Positions 1 to 7,295 of a DNA stretch of 35,833 nucleotides are shown here, piece by piece. The notes under the pieces are model-generated. The model had not been told where the DNA came from. It made no database searches and worked only from the letters and a program-made list of their open reading frames with translations. Source of the stretch: SHLQ01 sp047638715 (lineage in GTDB: Bacteria; Actinomycetota; Acidimicrobiia; Acidimicrobiales; SHLQ01); assembly GCA_047638715.1 (NCBI GenBank), contig JBLIMK010000025.1, positions 1 to 35,833 on the forward strand. The letters run 5' to 3'. Each line of letters begins with the position of its first letter. The stretch's first letter is position 1. The position numbers and the translations under genes are program-made.

Positions 1-1
1 C

Positions 2-700
2 GCGACGACGTTCGACATGGCCAACGCATCGCTCCGTGACCTCAACTCTGCGTTGCACGATGCGACCGACGGTGAATTCCTGATCGAGAACCCGCGCGGT
101 GCCCACGCGATCGGCGCTGGCATCAGAACGAAACTGTCGGTCACGATCAACGGTCCGGTCGGGTACTACTGCGCCGGGATGAATCAGTTCGCAATGGTGC
201 GGGTCAACGGAAACGCAAGCGCTGGATTGGCCGAGAACATTATGTCTGGTGTCGTACATGTGACCGGGAGCGCAACGATGTCGGCGGGCGCGAGCGGTCA
301 CGGCGGCCTGGTGGTCGTCGAAGGAAACGCTGGCTCTCGGTGTGGAATCTCGATGAAGGGCGTCGACATCGTCGTGGGCGGCAATGTGGGCCACATGAGT
401 TGTTTCATGGCACAGAGCGGAAATCTGGTCGTTCTCGGCGATGCCGGAGCGGACCTCGGCGACTCGTTGTATGAAACCGACATCTTCGTTCGTGGTTCGG
501 TCGAAAGCCTCGGCTCGGACTGTGTCGAAAAAGTGCTCCGTCCTGAAGACCTCGTGACCCTCGAGCGGCTTCTGTCGGCCTCGGGTCTCGATGCAAATCC
601 GAGCGACTTCTCCCGTTATGGGTCCGCCCGCCAGCTCTACAACTTCCACATCGACGACATCGATGCCGAAGTCGCTGAAACCGCTAGAGGTGCAACATGA
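2..700 (+). CDS. glxC: GlxC/MgsB-like glutamate synthase GXGXG-domain subunit (5' end cut by window)
   Basis: Stand-alone homologue of the C-terminal GXGXG beta-helix domain of glutamate synthase, the type found as GlxC or as subunit B of N-methylglutamate synthase. The domain fills almost the whole protein: glycine-rich right-handed helix turns such as GLAENIMSGVVHVTGSATMSAG and GAGASGHGG-like steps run from about residue 30 to 165. In glutamate synthase this part braces the ammonia channel. The first ATG is at 17, but the frame stays open to base 2 and reads ATTFD before that Met; related proteins carry a TFD-L motif at this spot, so the true start is probably just upstream of the window. 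It overlaps the next gene by ATGA, as expected of a glxB-glxC-glxD type operon whose glutaminase subunit would lie upstream. Family assignment is firm; the substrate (glutamate or N-methylglutamate) cannot be read from the sequence. Confidence 0.85.
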   Translation, partial: ATTFDMANASLRDLNSALHDATDGEFLIENPRGAHAIGAGIRTKLSVTINGPVGYYCAGMNQFAMVRVNGNASAGLAENIMSGVVHVTGSATMSAGASGHGGLVVVEGNAGSRCGISMKGVDIVVGGNVGHMSCFMAQSGNLVVLGDAGADLGDSLYETDIFVRGSVESLGSDCVEKVLRPEDLVTLERLLSASGLDANPSDFSRYGSARQLYNFHIDDIDAEVAETARGAT

Positions 701-2031
701 GTGGCCCACAGGATCATTGGCATCAGAAAGAGTCGTACTCGTTCGATCGAAATACGATCGCCGAAATTCGCCGCGCCGCGAACACGGGTATCTATCGGAT
801 TCGGGGCTGGGGAGCGAAACGCGTGCTGCCCACGCTCGACGACTTGGTGCTGCTCGGCGCGTCGATGTCGCGCTATCCCCTCGAGGGGTATCGCGAGGCG
901 TGCGGTACCGATTTGGTGATCGGTGCCGAAACCTCTGAGAACCCGATCGAGCTCGACATCCCGATCACGATTGCCGGCATGAGCTTCGGATCGCTCTCGG
1001 CGCAGGCCAAAGAAGCGCTCGGGCGCGGGGCGAATGCCGCCGGAACCTCCACCACCACCGGCGATGGGGGCATGACCCAGGAAGAGCGAACGCACTCGGC
1101 CACACTGGTCTATCAATATCTTCCTTCCCGCTATGGAATGAATCCCGACGATCTCCGCAAGGCCGATGCAATCGAGGTGGTCGTAGGCCAGGGCGCGAAA
1201 CCTGGTGGCGGCGGAATGCTGCTCGGCCAAAAAGTCACCGAGCGCGTCGGCGAGATGCGCAACCTGCCGGTGGGCATCGATCAACGTTCCGCGTGTCGGC
1301 ACCCGGACTGGACCGGGCCCGACGACCTCGCGATCAAGATCATCGAGCTGCGAGAAATCGTCGATTGGAAGGTGCCGATCTACGTGAAGGTCGGCGCAGC
1401 TCGCCCTTACTACGACACTGCGTTGTCGGTGAAGGCTGGCGCAGATGCTGTGGTGCTCGACGGTATGCAGGGCGGCACGGCTGCCACGCAGGATGTCTTC
1501 ATCGAACACGTGGGCATTCCTACGATCGCGGCGATTCCTGAGGCCGTCCGCGCATTAAAAGACCTCGGGGTGCACCGCGGGTCGGTCAAGTTGATCGCCG
1601 CCGGTGGCATCCGAAGTGGAGCAGATGTTGCGAAGGCACTTGCGCTCGGCGCCGACGCGACGTCGATCGGGACTGCAGCGCTGATAGCCATTGGCGACAA
1701 TGATCCCGGCTACGACGATGAGTACCGCGAGCTCGGCTCGGCGGCAGGCATGTGGGAGGACTTCCAAGCAGGAACCGATCCGGCTGGAATCACGACGCAG
1801 ACTCCGGAGCTCGCGTCACGGCTTGATCCTGTGATCGCCGGACGACGTCTGGCGAACTATCTGCAGGTCCTGACCCTCGAGACCCAAACGTTAGCCCGAG
1901 CATGCGGTAAATCGCACGTGACGAACCTCGAACCAGAAGATCTCGCCGCGCTCACGGTCGAAGCGGCAGCAATGGCCAAAGTGCCTCTCGCCGGCACATC
2001 GTGGATACCCGGCATCGACGGCCGAGGTTGA
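697..2031 (+). CDS. glxD: GlxD/MgsC-like FMN-binding glutamate synthase subunit
   Basis: 444-residue protein matching the FMN-binding synthase domain of glutamate synthase, in the stand-alone GlxD / N-methylglutamate synthase subunit C form. Visible hallmarks are the FMN barrel segments ITIAGMSFGSLS, TSTTTGDGGM, VGQGAKPGGGG, the phosphate-binding LIAAGGIRSGADVAKALALGAD and the C-terminal NLEPEDLAAL...PLAGTSWIPG. The cysteine cluster that binds 3Fe-4S in classical GltB (CHLNTCPVG-type) is not present; this region reads ALIAIGDNDPGYDDEY, as I recall for the GlxD branch. The start overlaps the stop of the glxC-like gene (ATGA), so the two are likely translated together and form one complex with a glutaminase subunit outside the window. 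Likely role: transfer of amide nitrogen to 2-oxoglutarate or of methylamine to glutamate. Family confidence is high, exact reaction uncertain. Confidence 0.88.
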   Translation: MSGPQDHWHQKESYSFDRNTIAEIRRAANTGIYRIRGWGAKRVLPTLDDLVLLGASMSRYPLEGYREACGTDLVIGAETSENPIELDIPITIAGMSFGSLSAQAKEALGRGANAAGTSTTTGDGGMTQEERTHSATLVYQYLPSRYGMNPDDLRKADAIEVVVGQGAKPGGGGMLLGQKVTERVGEMRNLPVGIDQRSACRHPDWTGPDDLAIKIIELREIVDWKVPIYVKVGAARPYYDTALSVKAGADAVVLDGMQGGTAATQDVFIEHVGIPTIAAIPEAVRALKDLGVHRGSVKLIAAGGIRSGADVAKALALGADATSIGTAALIAIGDNDPGYDDEYRELGSAAGMWEDFQAGTDPAGITTQTPELASRLDPVIAGRRLANYLQVLTLETQTLARACGKSHVTNLEPEDLAALTVEAAAMAKVPLAGTSWIPGIDGRG

Positions 2032-2038
2032 CCCCGGG

Positions 2039-2713
2039 TTACACAGCTGGTGTTGTGGCAGCTCGAAAGACGAGCAGATGTCGAACATCGTCGGCTGACC
2101 CGCATGGCCCCGGGCCAGCATGAAGTTGTCCGAATTGCGGGAACACGACAAGCGTGTTGGCCGCAAACGTGTCGTGCGCGATCATTCCTTCGTCGAACGC
2201 GGCCTTCATCTGATCGCTGACGACGAGCGGTAGAGGCGCACGCACGCCCGTCTGCTCGATGGGTTCGGTCGCGACGCGTGAGCCCGCTCGATCGGCGACG
2301 ATCGCAACCACGCCAACTCCGGCCGTCGGAACGAATTGATCATCGTCGAAGTGTGGGTCGCCGCTGACGTCGGATGCCGGTGTTATCGAGGCAGTGATGT
2401 ACGCATCGCCCTCGAGTCGGAGGTCCTGGCGATCGAGCCACTCGAAAACGGCATCTCCCATCGCAGAAATTGCTGGAAGCCATGCTTTGTTGAGCTCGGA
2501 GTTCGTTCCCGTTGGGCTTATGGAGCGGTCGGTTGCGTTTACGACAAAGGTCTCGATCGAGGGGATTGTGTGAAGAATATCGGTGTCGATCGTGGGCATT
2601 GGAAACCCCTCTTGCACGACCTCGGCGCCGACCTGGGGTACCCGATCCGGGCCCGCCGATTCGATCAAGGCTTGTTTGGTGTTTCGGAGGTGCGTATCTA
2701 ACGAATCACTCAC
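2039..2713 (-). CDS. Unknown protein, possible Fe(II)/2-oxoglutarate oxygenase-like fold
   Basis: 224 residues from a GTG start, convergent with the glxD-like gene (8 bases apart) and divergent from groES. I do not recognise a named family. The middle of the protein has DPHFDDDQF, an HxD pattern, followed by a strand GVGVVAIVAD and near the C-terminus NTLVVFPQFGQLHAGPG and VRHLLVFRA. This order (HxD, later His, then Arg in a beta-rich half) is what 2-oxoglutarate/Fe(II) dioxygenases and related jelly rolls show, so that is my best guess. No signal peptide or membrane segment is visible. No clear ribosome binding site precedes the GTG, and a shorter start at an internal GTG or ATG is possible. 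Existence as a gene is supported by length, by frame preference and by its tight fit between two known genes; the function is a weak inference. Confidence 0.7.
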   Translation of the reverse strand: MSDSLDTHLRNTKQALIESAGPDRVPQVGAEVVQEGFPMPTIDTDILHTIPSIETFVVNATDRSISPTGTNSELNKAWLPAISAMGDAVFEWLDRQDLRLEGDAYITASITPASDVSGDPHFDDDQFVPTAGVGVVAIVADRAGSRVATEPIEQTGVRAPLPLVVSDQMKAAFDEGMIAHDTFAANTLVVFPQFGQLHAGPGPCGSADDVRHLLVFRAATTPAV

Positions 2714-2748
2714 GATGGAGAGCGTAGCGAAGAACCTGCCGCGCAGAG

Positions 2749-2777
2749 TTGCGCAATCGAGGTCTCGTCTCTATCGT
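2749..2777 (+). promoter_or_regulatory. Probable housekeeping promoter of groES-groEL
   Basis: TTGCGC at 2749-2754, a 17-base spacer, then TATCGT at 2772-2777. The -10 box touches the first base of the CIRCE operator, so a repressor bound there would cover the start of transcription. Position and spacing fit a sigma-A type promoter; the boxes are not perfect, so this is a reasoned guess. Confidence 0.5.
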
Positions 2778-2803
2778 TGGCACTCGCCGGGTGAGACTGC
2801 TAA
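2777..2803 (+). promoter_or_regulatory. CIRCE operator (HrcA binding site) upstream of groES
   Basis: TTGGCACTC, nine bases, GACTGCTAA. The CIRCE consensus is TTAGCACTC-N9-GAGTGCTAA; each arm has one mismatch and the nine-base spacer is exact. It lies 70 bases upstream of groES and directly after the proposed -10 box. By analogy with other bacteria, HrcA would repress groES-groEL here and release it on heat stress. Confidence 0.85.
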
Positions 2804-2872
2804 CGCTCTTTGCGGGTGCATTTCATCGGGCTTTTCCAGGAAAATCCCTGCAAATCGCCATAGGAGGCGTGA

Positions 2873-3163
2873 ATGAACCTGCAGCCACTCGAAGACCGCA
2901 TTGTGGTCCGTCCGGCAGCTCCGGAGCAGACCACCGCAAGTGGTCTGGTCATCCCAGATTCAGCAACCGAGAAGCCACAGCAAGGTGAGGTCCTCGCGGC
3001 CGGCCCTGGCAAGCGCTCCGACCAGAGCGGCGAGGTCATCCCAATGGATGTCAGCGTCGGCGACGTCGTTGTGTACTCCAAGTACGGCGGCACCGAGATC
3101 AACTCCGCCGGCGAAGACCTGCTCATTCTCAACGCTCGCGACGTCCTCGCGATCGTCAAGTAG
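2873..3163 (+). CDS. groS: Co-chaperonin GroES
   Basis: 96-residue GroES of normal length. It begins NLQPLEDRIVVRPA, has the mobile-loop region EQTTASGLVIPDSATEKPQQGEV, the roof segment with VGDVVVYSKYGGTEI and ends LLILNARDVLAIVK. Seven copies cap the GroEL ring and help to close the folding chamber in the cytoplasm. A strong ribosome binding site AGGAGG at 2862-2867 sits five bases before the ATG. The gene is first in a two-gene operon with groEL, controlled by the CIRCE element upstream. Confidence 0.97.
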   Translation: MNLQPLEDRIVVRPAAPEQTTASGLVIPDSATEKPQQGEVLAAGPGKRSDQSGEVIPMDVSVGDVVVYSKYGGTEINSAGEDLLILNARDVLAIVK

Positions 3164-3178
3164 TCGGAGACCTAACAC

Positions 3179-4828
3179 ATGGCAAAACAACTGAAGTTTC
3201 ATGAAGATGCGCGCCGCGGCCTTGAAGCGGGCGTCAACAAGCTCGCTGACGCAGTCAAGGTCACGCTCGGCCCAAAGGGTCGCAACGTTGTTCTCGACAA
3301 GAAGTTCGGCGCACCGACCATCACCAACGATGGTGTTTCGATCGCTCGTGAAATCGAGCTCGAAGATCCCTACGAGAACATGGGCGCTCAGCTCGTCAAA
3401 GAGGTCGCTACCAAGACCAACGACGTAGCCGGCGACGGAACCACCACCGCCACCGTGCTCGCACAGGCACTCGTGAAGGAAGGCCTCCGCAACGTAGCTG
3501 CTGGCGCCAACCCAATGGGTCTCAAGCGTGGCATCGAGCGCGCTGTCGCAGCTGCCGTAGAGGCAATTGCTGAACAGGCTGTTCAGGTCGACGACTCCAA
3601 GAGCAAAATTGCTCAGGTCGCTTCGATCTCGGCTGCTGACGAGACCGTTGGCAAGATCATTGCTGAGGCCATCGACAAGGTCGGCAAGGACGGCGTCGTC
3701 ACGGTTGAAGAATCCAACACCTTCGGCATGGACCTCGACTTCGTCGAAGGCATGCAGTTCGACAAGGGTTATCTCTCCCCGTACTTCGTCACCGACGCAG
3801 AGCGCCAGGAAGCAATCCTCGAAGACGCATACATCCTGTTCAACCAGGGCAAGATCTCCTCGGTTCAGGATCTCCTTCCTGTTCTCGAGAAGGTCATGCA
3901 GGCCGGCAAGCCACTCCTCATCCTCTCCGAGGATGTCGAGGGCGAAGCACTTGCAACCCTCGTTGTGAACAAGATCCGTGGCACGTTCAACTCCGTTGCA
4001 GTCAAGGCTCCTGGATTCGGCGAGCGCCGCAAGGCAATGCTCACCGACATGGCCATCCTCACCGGTGGTCAGGTCATCGCCGAAGAGGTCGGCTTGAAGC
4101 TCGACAACGTGACGCTCGACATGCTCGGTCAGGCTCGCAAGATCGTCATCACCAAGGACAACACCACAATCGTTGAGGGCGCAGGCTCCAGCGACGAGGT
4201 TGCCGGACGTGTCGCACAGATCCAGCGCGAGATCGACGACACCGATTCCGATTGGGATCGCGAGAAGCTGCAAGAACGTCTGGCCAAGCTGGCTGGCGGC
4301 GTTGCACTCGTCCAGGTTGGCGCAGCCACCGAGGTCGAGCTCAAAGAGAAGAAGCACCGCATCGAAGATGCGTTGTCAGCTACTCGGGCAGCGATCGAAG
4401 AGGGTGTTGTCGCAGGTGGCGGCACCGCACTCGTGCGTTGCAAGGGTGCTGTCGAAGCAATCACCCGTAAGAAGAGCCTCACCGACGACGAGCGGACCGG
4501 CGCGAAAATCGTGCTCGCTTGCCTCGACGCCCCGGCAAAGCTCATTGCGGACAACGCGGGTCTCAATGGCGCCGTCTGGGTACAACGTATCGAAGAAGCT
4601 GAAGGCTCGATGGGTCTCAACGCGGCAACGGGAGAGATCGTCGATCTCATCGCTGCTGGCGTGATCGATCCTGCCAAGGTGACTCGTGCGGCTCTGCAGA
4701 ACGCAGCGTCGATCGCTGCGCTCCTCCTCACCACCGAGGTCCTCATCGCCGATCAGCCAGAGGCTGAAGGCGCTGGCGGCGGCATGCCAGACATGGGCGG
4801 CATGGGTGGTATGGGCGGCATGATGTAA
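3179..4828 (+). CDS. groL: Chaperonin GroEL (60 kDa)
   Basis: 549-residue group I chaperonin of full length. It starts MAKQLKFHEDARRGLEAGVNKLADAVKVTLGP and shows the ATP-binding VAGDGTTTATVLAQ segment, the hinge and equatorial motifs AAVEEGVV-like AAIEEGVVAGGGTAL, and a C-terminal Gly-Met tail (PDMGGMGGMGGMM). The tail is of the housekeeping type; many actinobacteria also have a second chaperonin with a His-rich tail, and this one is not that form although it is joined to groES. It follows groES by 15 bases with GGAG ten bases before the ATG. With GroES it folds cytosolic proteins at the cost of ATP. Confidence 0.98.
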   Translation: MAKQLKFHEDARRGLEAGVNKLADAVKVTLGPKGRNVVLDKKFGAPTITNDGVSIAREIELEDPYENMGAQLVKEVATKTNDVAGDGTTTATVLAQALVKEGLRNVAAGANPMGLKRGIERAVAAAVEAIAEQAVQVDDSKSKIAQVASISAADETVGKIIAEAIDKVGKDGVVTVEESNTFGMDLDFVEGMQFDKGYLSPYFVTDAERQEAILEDAYILFNQGKISSVQDLLPVLEKVMQAGKPLLILSEDVEGEALATLVVNKIRGTFNSVAVKAPGFGERRKAMLTDMAILTGGQVIAEEVGLKLDNVTLDMLGQARKIVITKDNTTIVEGAGSSDEVAGRVAQIQREIDDTDSDWDREKLQERLAKLAGGVALVQVGAATEVELKEKKHRIEDALSATRAAIEEGVVAGGGTALVRCKGAVEAITRKKSLTDDERTGAKIVLACLDAPAKLIADNAGLNGAVWVQRIEEAEGSMGLNAATGEIVDLIAAGVIDPAKVTRAALQNAASIAALLLTTEVLIADQPEAEGAGGGMPDMGGMGGMGGMM

Positions 4829-4836
4829 TTCCGCTT

Positions 4837-4871
4837 CGCTGCCAGCGACTTCGTCGCCGATTTTGGCAGCG
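4837..4871 (+). other. Nested hairpin just after groEL
   Basis: An 8-bp perfect outer stem, CGCTGCCA (4837-4844) with TGGCAGCG (4864-4871), encloses a second 5-bp stem GCGAC (4845-4849) with GTCGC (4853-4857) and a six-base bulge. No T-run follows, so it is not a classical terminator; it could protect the 3' end of the groEL mRNA or slow the polymerase. A smaller GCGCC-TGA-GGCGC hairpin follows at 4925-4937. Confidence 0.5.
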
Positions 4872-4973
4872 ACAGAATTACACCTTCGTCCCCTCTGGGG
4901 GCCGTTCATACGCCACGGAGGCTTGCGCCTGAGGCGCTTACAGCTGAAGTGGCGGAGAAAAAATCAAATGGAG

Positions 4974-5013
4974 AGGCTCGGGTCTGGTTTCAGGCCCGGG
5001 CTTCTTTCGTTTT
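4974..5013 (+). terminator. Rho-independent terminator, apparently bidirectional
   Basis: An 11-bp stem (4976-4986 with 4991-5001, two G-U pairs) around a GTTT loop, followed on the plus strand by TTCTTTCGTTTT. On the minus strand the same hairpin is followed by TCTCCATTTGATTTTTT. It therefore can end both the groES-groEL transcript and a transcript coming from the small minus-strand gene at 5060-5209. Confidence 0.8.
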
Positions 5014-5059
5014 CAGCCAGGCTCGGATTGCGATCGCTGGAGGGCGAAGCCCGGGAAAC

Positions 5060-5209
5060 CTAGAAGAGGTTGACGATTGCTGCCCACGCTGCCCAAATAA
5101 GTCCGGGGCCGACGAAGGCGATGACCACAACCATCAAGATCACGAACCACGGAGCTTCGCGCCATTCGCTCCGCACGCTCGCGAGCGCACGAACGGTTCG
5201 GGGCTTCAT
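5060..5209 (-). CDS. Small single-pass membrane protein, 49 residues
   Basis: An ATG-started frame of 49 codons with stop TAG. It begins with a basic stretch MKPRTVRALASVRSEWREA, followed by one long hydrophobic segment from about PWFVILMVVVIAFVGPGLIW to the end (AAWAAIVNLF). The positive-inside N-terminus and single membrane span make a coherent miniprotein. The bidirectional terminator at 4974-5013 lies directly behind it, and it is divergent from the glycosylase gene at 5253. No good ribosome binding site is visible before the ATG, so the call is not certain. A longer plus-strand frame (4949-5491) covers the same bases but has no membrane or domain character and runs into the glycosylase gene. 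Function unknown. Confidence 0.5.
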   Translation of the reverse strand: MKPRTVRALASVRSEWREAPWFVILMVVVIAFVGPGLIWAAWAAIVNLF

Positions 5210-5252
5210 GGGCGGCGTCTTACACGGTGTCCGGGTCCTCTAGGGTTGTGTT

Positions 5253-6149
5253 GTGGTCGCGCTCACTATCGAAATTCCCCAGTGGGTCGAACTTTCGAGC
5301 ACCGTCCGCGGCACCAAAGATCCGGTCATGGTCGGCCCGAGCGAGACCCGCTGGAACACCCGAACGCCCGATGGTTTGGGGTCGTTGCAGCTCAATCGGG
5401 TCAGCGCGACCACGGTCGATGCAGAGGCGTGGGGGCCGGGTGCGGATTGGATGATGCAGCAGGCGCCAAAGTTGTTGGGTGCCGACGATGATCTGTCGGG
5501 TTTCGAGCCGCCAGCCGGGAAGCTGTCCGACCGTTGGCGCGCCAAGCCGTTCCTGCTCGGCCGAACCGACCGGTTGTGGGACTCGCTGATCGGCGGAATT
5601 CTCGGACAGAAGGTGCAGGCGCACAACGCGCTGAGGTCGCGTCGACTTCTGGCTCGCAAGTTCGGTGATGAAGCGCCCGGGCCATTCGGCGGGTGGATTC
5701 TGCCCTCTCCCGAGCGGACCACCGAGCTTGGTTATTCGGACTTTCATCCCCTTGGCGTCGAGCGAAAACGAGCCGAGATCATCCTTCGAACGGCGCGAGA
5801 GATGTCTCGTCTGACGGGCCTCGAACAGCGAACGCCATCCCAAGTGCAAGCTCGCCTGGAACGGATCCGCGGCATTGGGCCCTGGACGACTTCGATGGTG
5901 ACAGCTGCGGCGATGGGCGACGCCGACGCCATGCCGGTCGGGGACTATCACATCCCCAACACCATCGCCTGGCACCTTGCGGGCGAGGAGCGCGGCGATG
6001 ACGCCCGCATGCTCGAACTGCTCGAGCCGTGGGCCGGGCACAGATGGCGGGTCGTTCGTCTGGCAAAATCGATCGGGTCCGCGCCAAAACGTGGACCCAA
6101 GCTGTCGCTAGCCGGCGATGGCCTACATATGGAGCGGAACAAACGATGA
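5253..6149 (+). CDS. HhH-GPD DNA glycosylase (AlkA / 3-methyladenine-DNA glycosylase 2 type)
   Basis: 298 residues. The C-terminal half carries the helix-hairpin-helix and GPD signature: LERIRGIGPWTTSMVTAAAMGD at about 202-223 and the catalytic aspartate in PVGDYHIPN (Asp231). The preceding WDSLIGGILGQKVQ helix is typical of the fold. Such enzymes flip alkylated or otherwise damaged bases out of DNA and cleave the glycosidic bond to start base excision repair. No four-cysteine iron-sulfur cluster is seen, which favours the AlkA branch over MutY/Nth. The start is GTG 5253; a stop in frame at 5241 leaves no room for a longer protein. It overlaps the next gene by ATGA. The lesion specificity cannot be told. 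Confidence 0.88.
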   Translation: MVALTIEIPQWVELSSTVRGTKDPVMVGPSETRWNTRTPDGLGSLQLNRVSATTVDAEAWGPGADWMMQQAPKLLGADDDLSGFEPPAGKLSDRWRAKPFLLGRTDRLWDSLIGGILGQKVQAHNALRSRRLLARKFGDEAPGPFGGWILPSPERTTELGYSDFHPLGVERKRAEIILRTAREMSRLTGLEQRTPSQVQARLERIRGIGPWTTSMVTAAAMGDADAMPVGDYHIPNTIAWHLAGEERGDDARMLELLEPWAGHRWRVVRLAKSIGSAPKRGPKLSLAGDGLHMERNKR

Positions 6150-7012
6150 GTGCCTTCACGTCTGTACGGATCGATGGCGAGCTTCACGATCCAGCAACTG
6201 CTTCTATTCCGGTGTCCGACGTTGGTTTCATCCGTGGCTTCGGAGTGTTCGAAGTTATTCGGGGCATCGATGGGCAGTGCTTTCGACTGGAGCCACACCT
6301 CCGGCGTCTCGAGCGAAGCGCGGCAATGCTCGGTATCGACCTGCCCTCCGACGACGACCTCACGTCGTGGTCAGAACATGCTGCGACGTTTCACGACGAT
6401 TGTATGATCCGGATACTGGTGTCCGCGGGCGACGATCCGTTCGAGGGAACGACCAGGGTTGTCGTCACATCGGAAGCGTCGCTAGAGCAGCTGGGCGAGC
6501 TGAGGCTTCACCCTCTTTATGCGCCGTGGCACGCCGACGGTGAGACCTGGGAATTGCTTCGCGGTAAGACGTTGTCGTACGCCAACAATCTCAGCGCGAT
6601 CCGAGCCGCATTGCTCGCTGGATTCGACGATGCGATCCTCATCGGCCGCTCGAAGAGAATGTTGGAAGGGCCGACCTTCACGGTTGGGTGGGTGATCGAA
6701 GACGACGGTGAGCTGGTGTACGAGACGCCCTCGATGGCCCTCGGTATTTTGGATTCGATCACGCGAGAGGTGGCGTTCGACGCGGCGGCCGAAAGCGGTC
6801 TCGTGTTTCGCGAGGTCGAGCACACCCTCGACCGCCTCGATGTCGCGACGGAGGTCTTTGCGCTCTCGACGATGCGCGACGCTGTGTCGGTCACCGCCGT
6901 GGGGGATCGGACGTTCCCGATCGGCCCTGCAACGGAGGCGCTCAGGTCGGCGATGCATGAGCTGACGCGGCGCGAACTGGCGGCTCAACCGACACCGCCC
7001 GCGCATCGCTAG
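6146..7012 (+). CDS. Class IV PLP aminotransferase (branched-chain aminotransferase / aminodeoxychorismate lyase-like)
   Basis: 288 residues from ATG 6146, chosen because it overlaps the previous stop (ATGA), has GGAGCGG upstream and matches the usual N-terminus with SVRIDGEL and VSDVGFIRGFGVFEVIRG. The PLP lysine is in RGKTLSYANNLSAIRAA (Lys141) and the cofactor glutamate in MLEGPTFTVGWV (Glu174). The open frame runs 39 codons further upstream, but inside the glycosylase gene. Members transaminate branched-chain or D-amino acids, or cleave aminodeoxychorismate to 4-aminobenzoate for folate; these cannot be told apart here. The final residues GRRELAAQPTPPAHR-like are unstructured. Confidence 0.87.
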   Translation: MSAFTSVRIDGELHDPATASIPVSDVGFIRGFGVFEVIRGIDGQCFRLEPHLRRLERSAAMLGIDLPSDDDLTSWSEHAATFHDDCMIRILVSAGDDPFEGTTRVVVTSEASLEQLGELRLHPLYAPWHADGETWELLRGKTLSYANNLSAIRAALLAGFDDAILIGRSKRMLEGPTFTVGWVIEDDGELVYETPSMALGILDSITREVAFDAAAESGLVFREVEHTLDRLDVATEVFALSTMRDAVSVTAVGDRTFPIGPATEALRSAMHELTRRELAAQPTPPAHR

Positions 7013-7022
7013 CCTGACAACG

Positions 7023-7295
7023 ATGGAAGATCGACCTCCGGCCTCGGCCGCCAAGCTCCTCACCCAGTTCAACGACTGGGTTGGGGAAACCGAAATGCCC
7101 GGCCGCACCATGGCGTATTTGAAGACTGGCATGTTTCACGAGGTGCTTGCTGCTCAGACCGATGCACCCAATGTGTCGGCCATGATCGAATCCTGGAATG
7201 GCTGGGAGAAGGGCGGGATCCGCCCAGAGGTCGTGCTCGAGGTCCTGAGGGCTGAGGGAGTCGTCGACCTCCTCACGTCGCTATCGTCCCCTTGA
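7023..7295 (+). CDS. Small conserved-looking protein of unknown function
   Basis: 90 residues, mostly predicted alpha-helical, with FNDWVGETEMPGRTMAYLKTGMF and ESWNGWEKGGIRPEVVLEVL as the most characteristic stretches. I do not recognise the family. It starts 10 bases after the aminotransferase gene and its stop lies against the first possible start of the Nudix gene, so it appears to be co-transcribed with both. No membrane segment, signal peptide or cysteine. Acidic and Trp-containing composition suggests a small soluble domain rather than a chance frame. Confidence 0.7.
   Translation: MEDRPPASAAKLLTQFNDWVGETEMPGRTMAYLKTGMFHEVLAAQTDAPNVSAMIESWNGWEKGGIRPEVVLEVLRAEGVVDLLTSLSSP

Noticed and set aside
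637..1509. 290-codon minus-strand frame opposite glxD
   Set aside because: Overlaps a well-recognised gene and is His/Arg-rich without motifs.
2960..4357. 465-codon minus-strand frame opposite groES-groEL
   Set aside because: Shadow of groEL codon bias; the plus-strand genes are certain and the product has no family resemblance.
4949..5491. 180-codon plus-strand frame across the groEL terminator
   Set aside because: Starts inside the terminator region, crosses it and runs into the glycosylase gene in another frame; no domain character.
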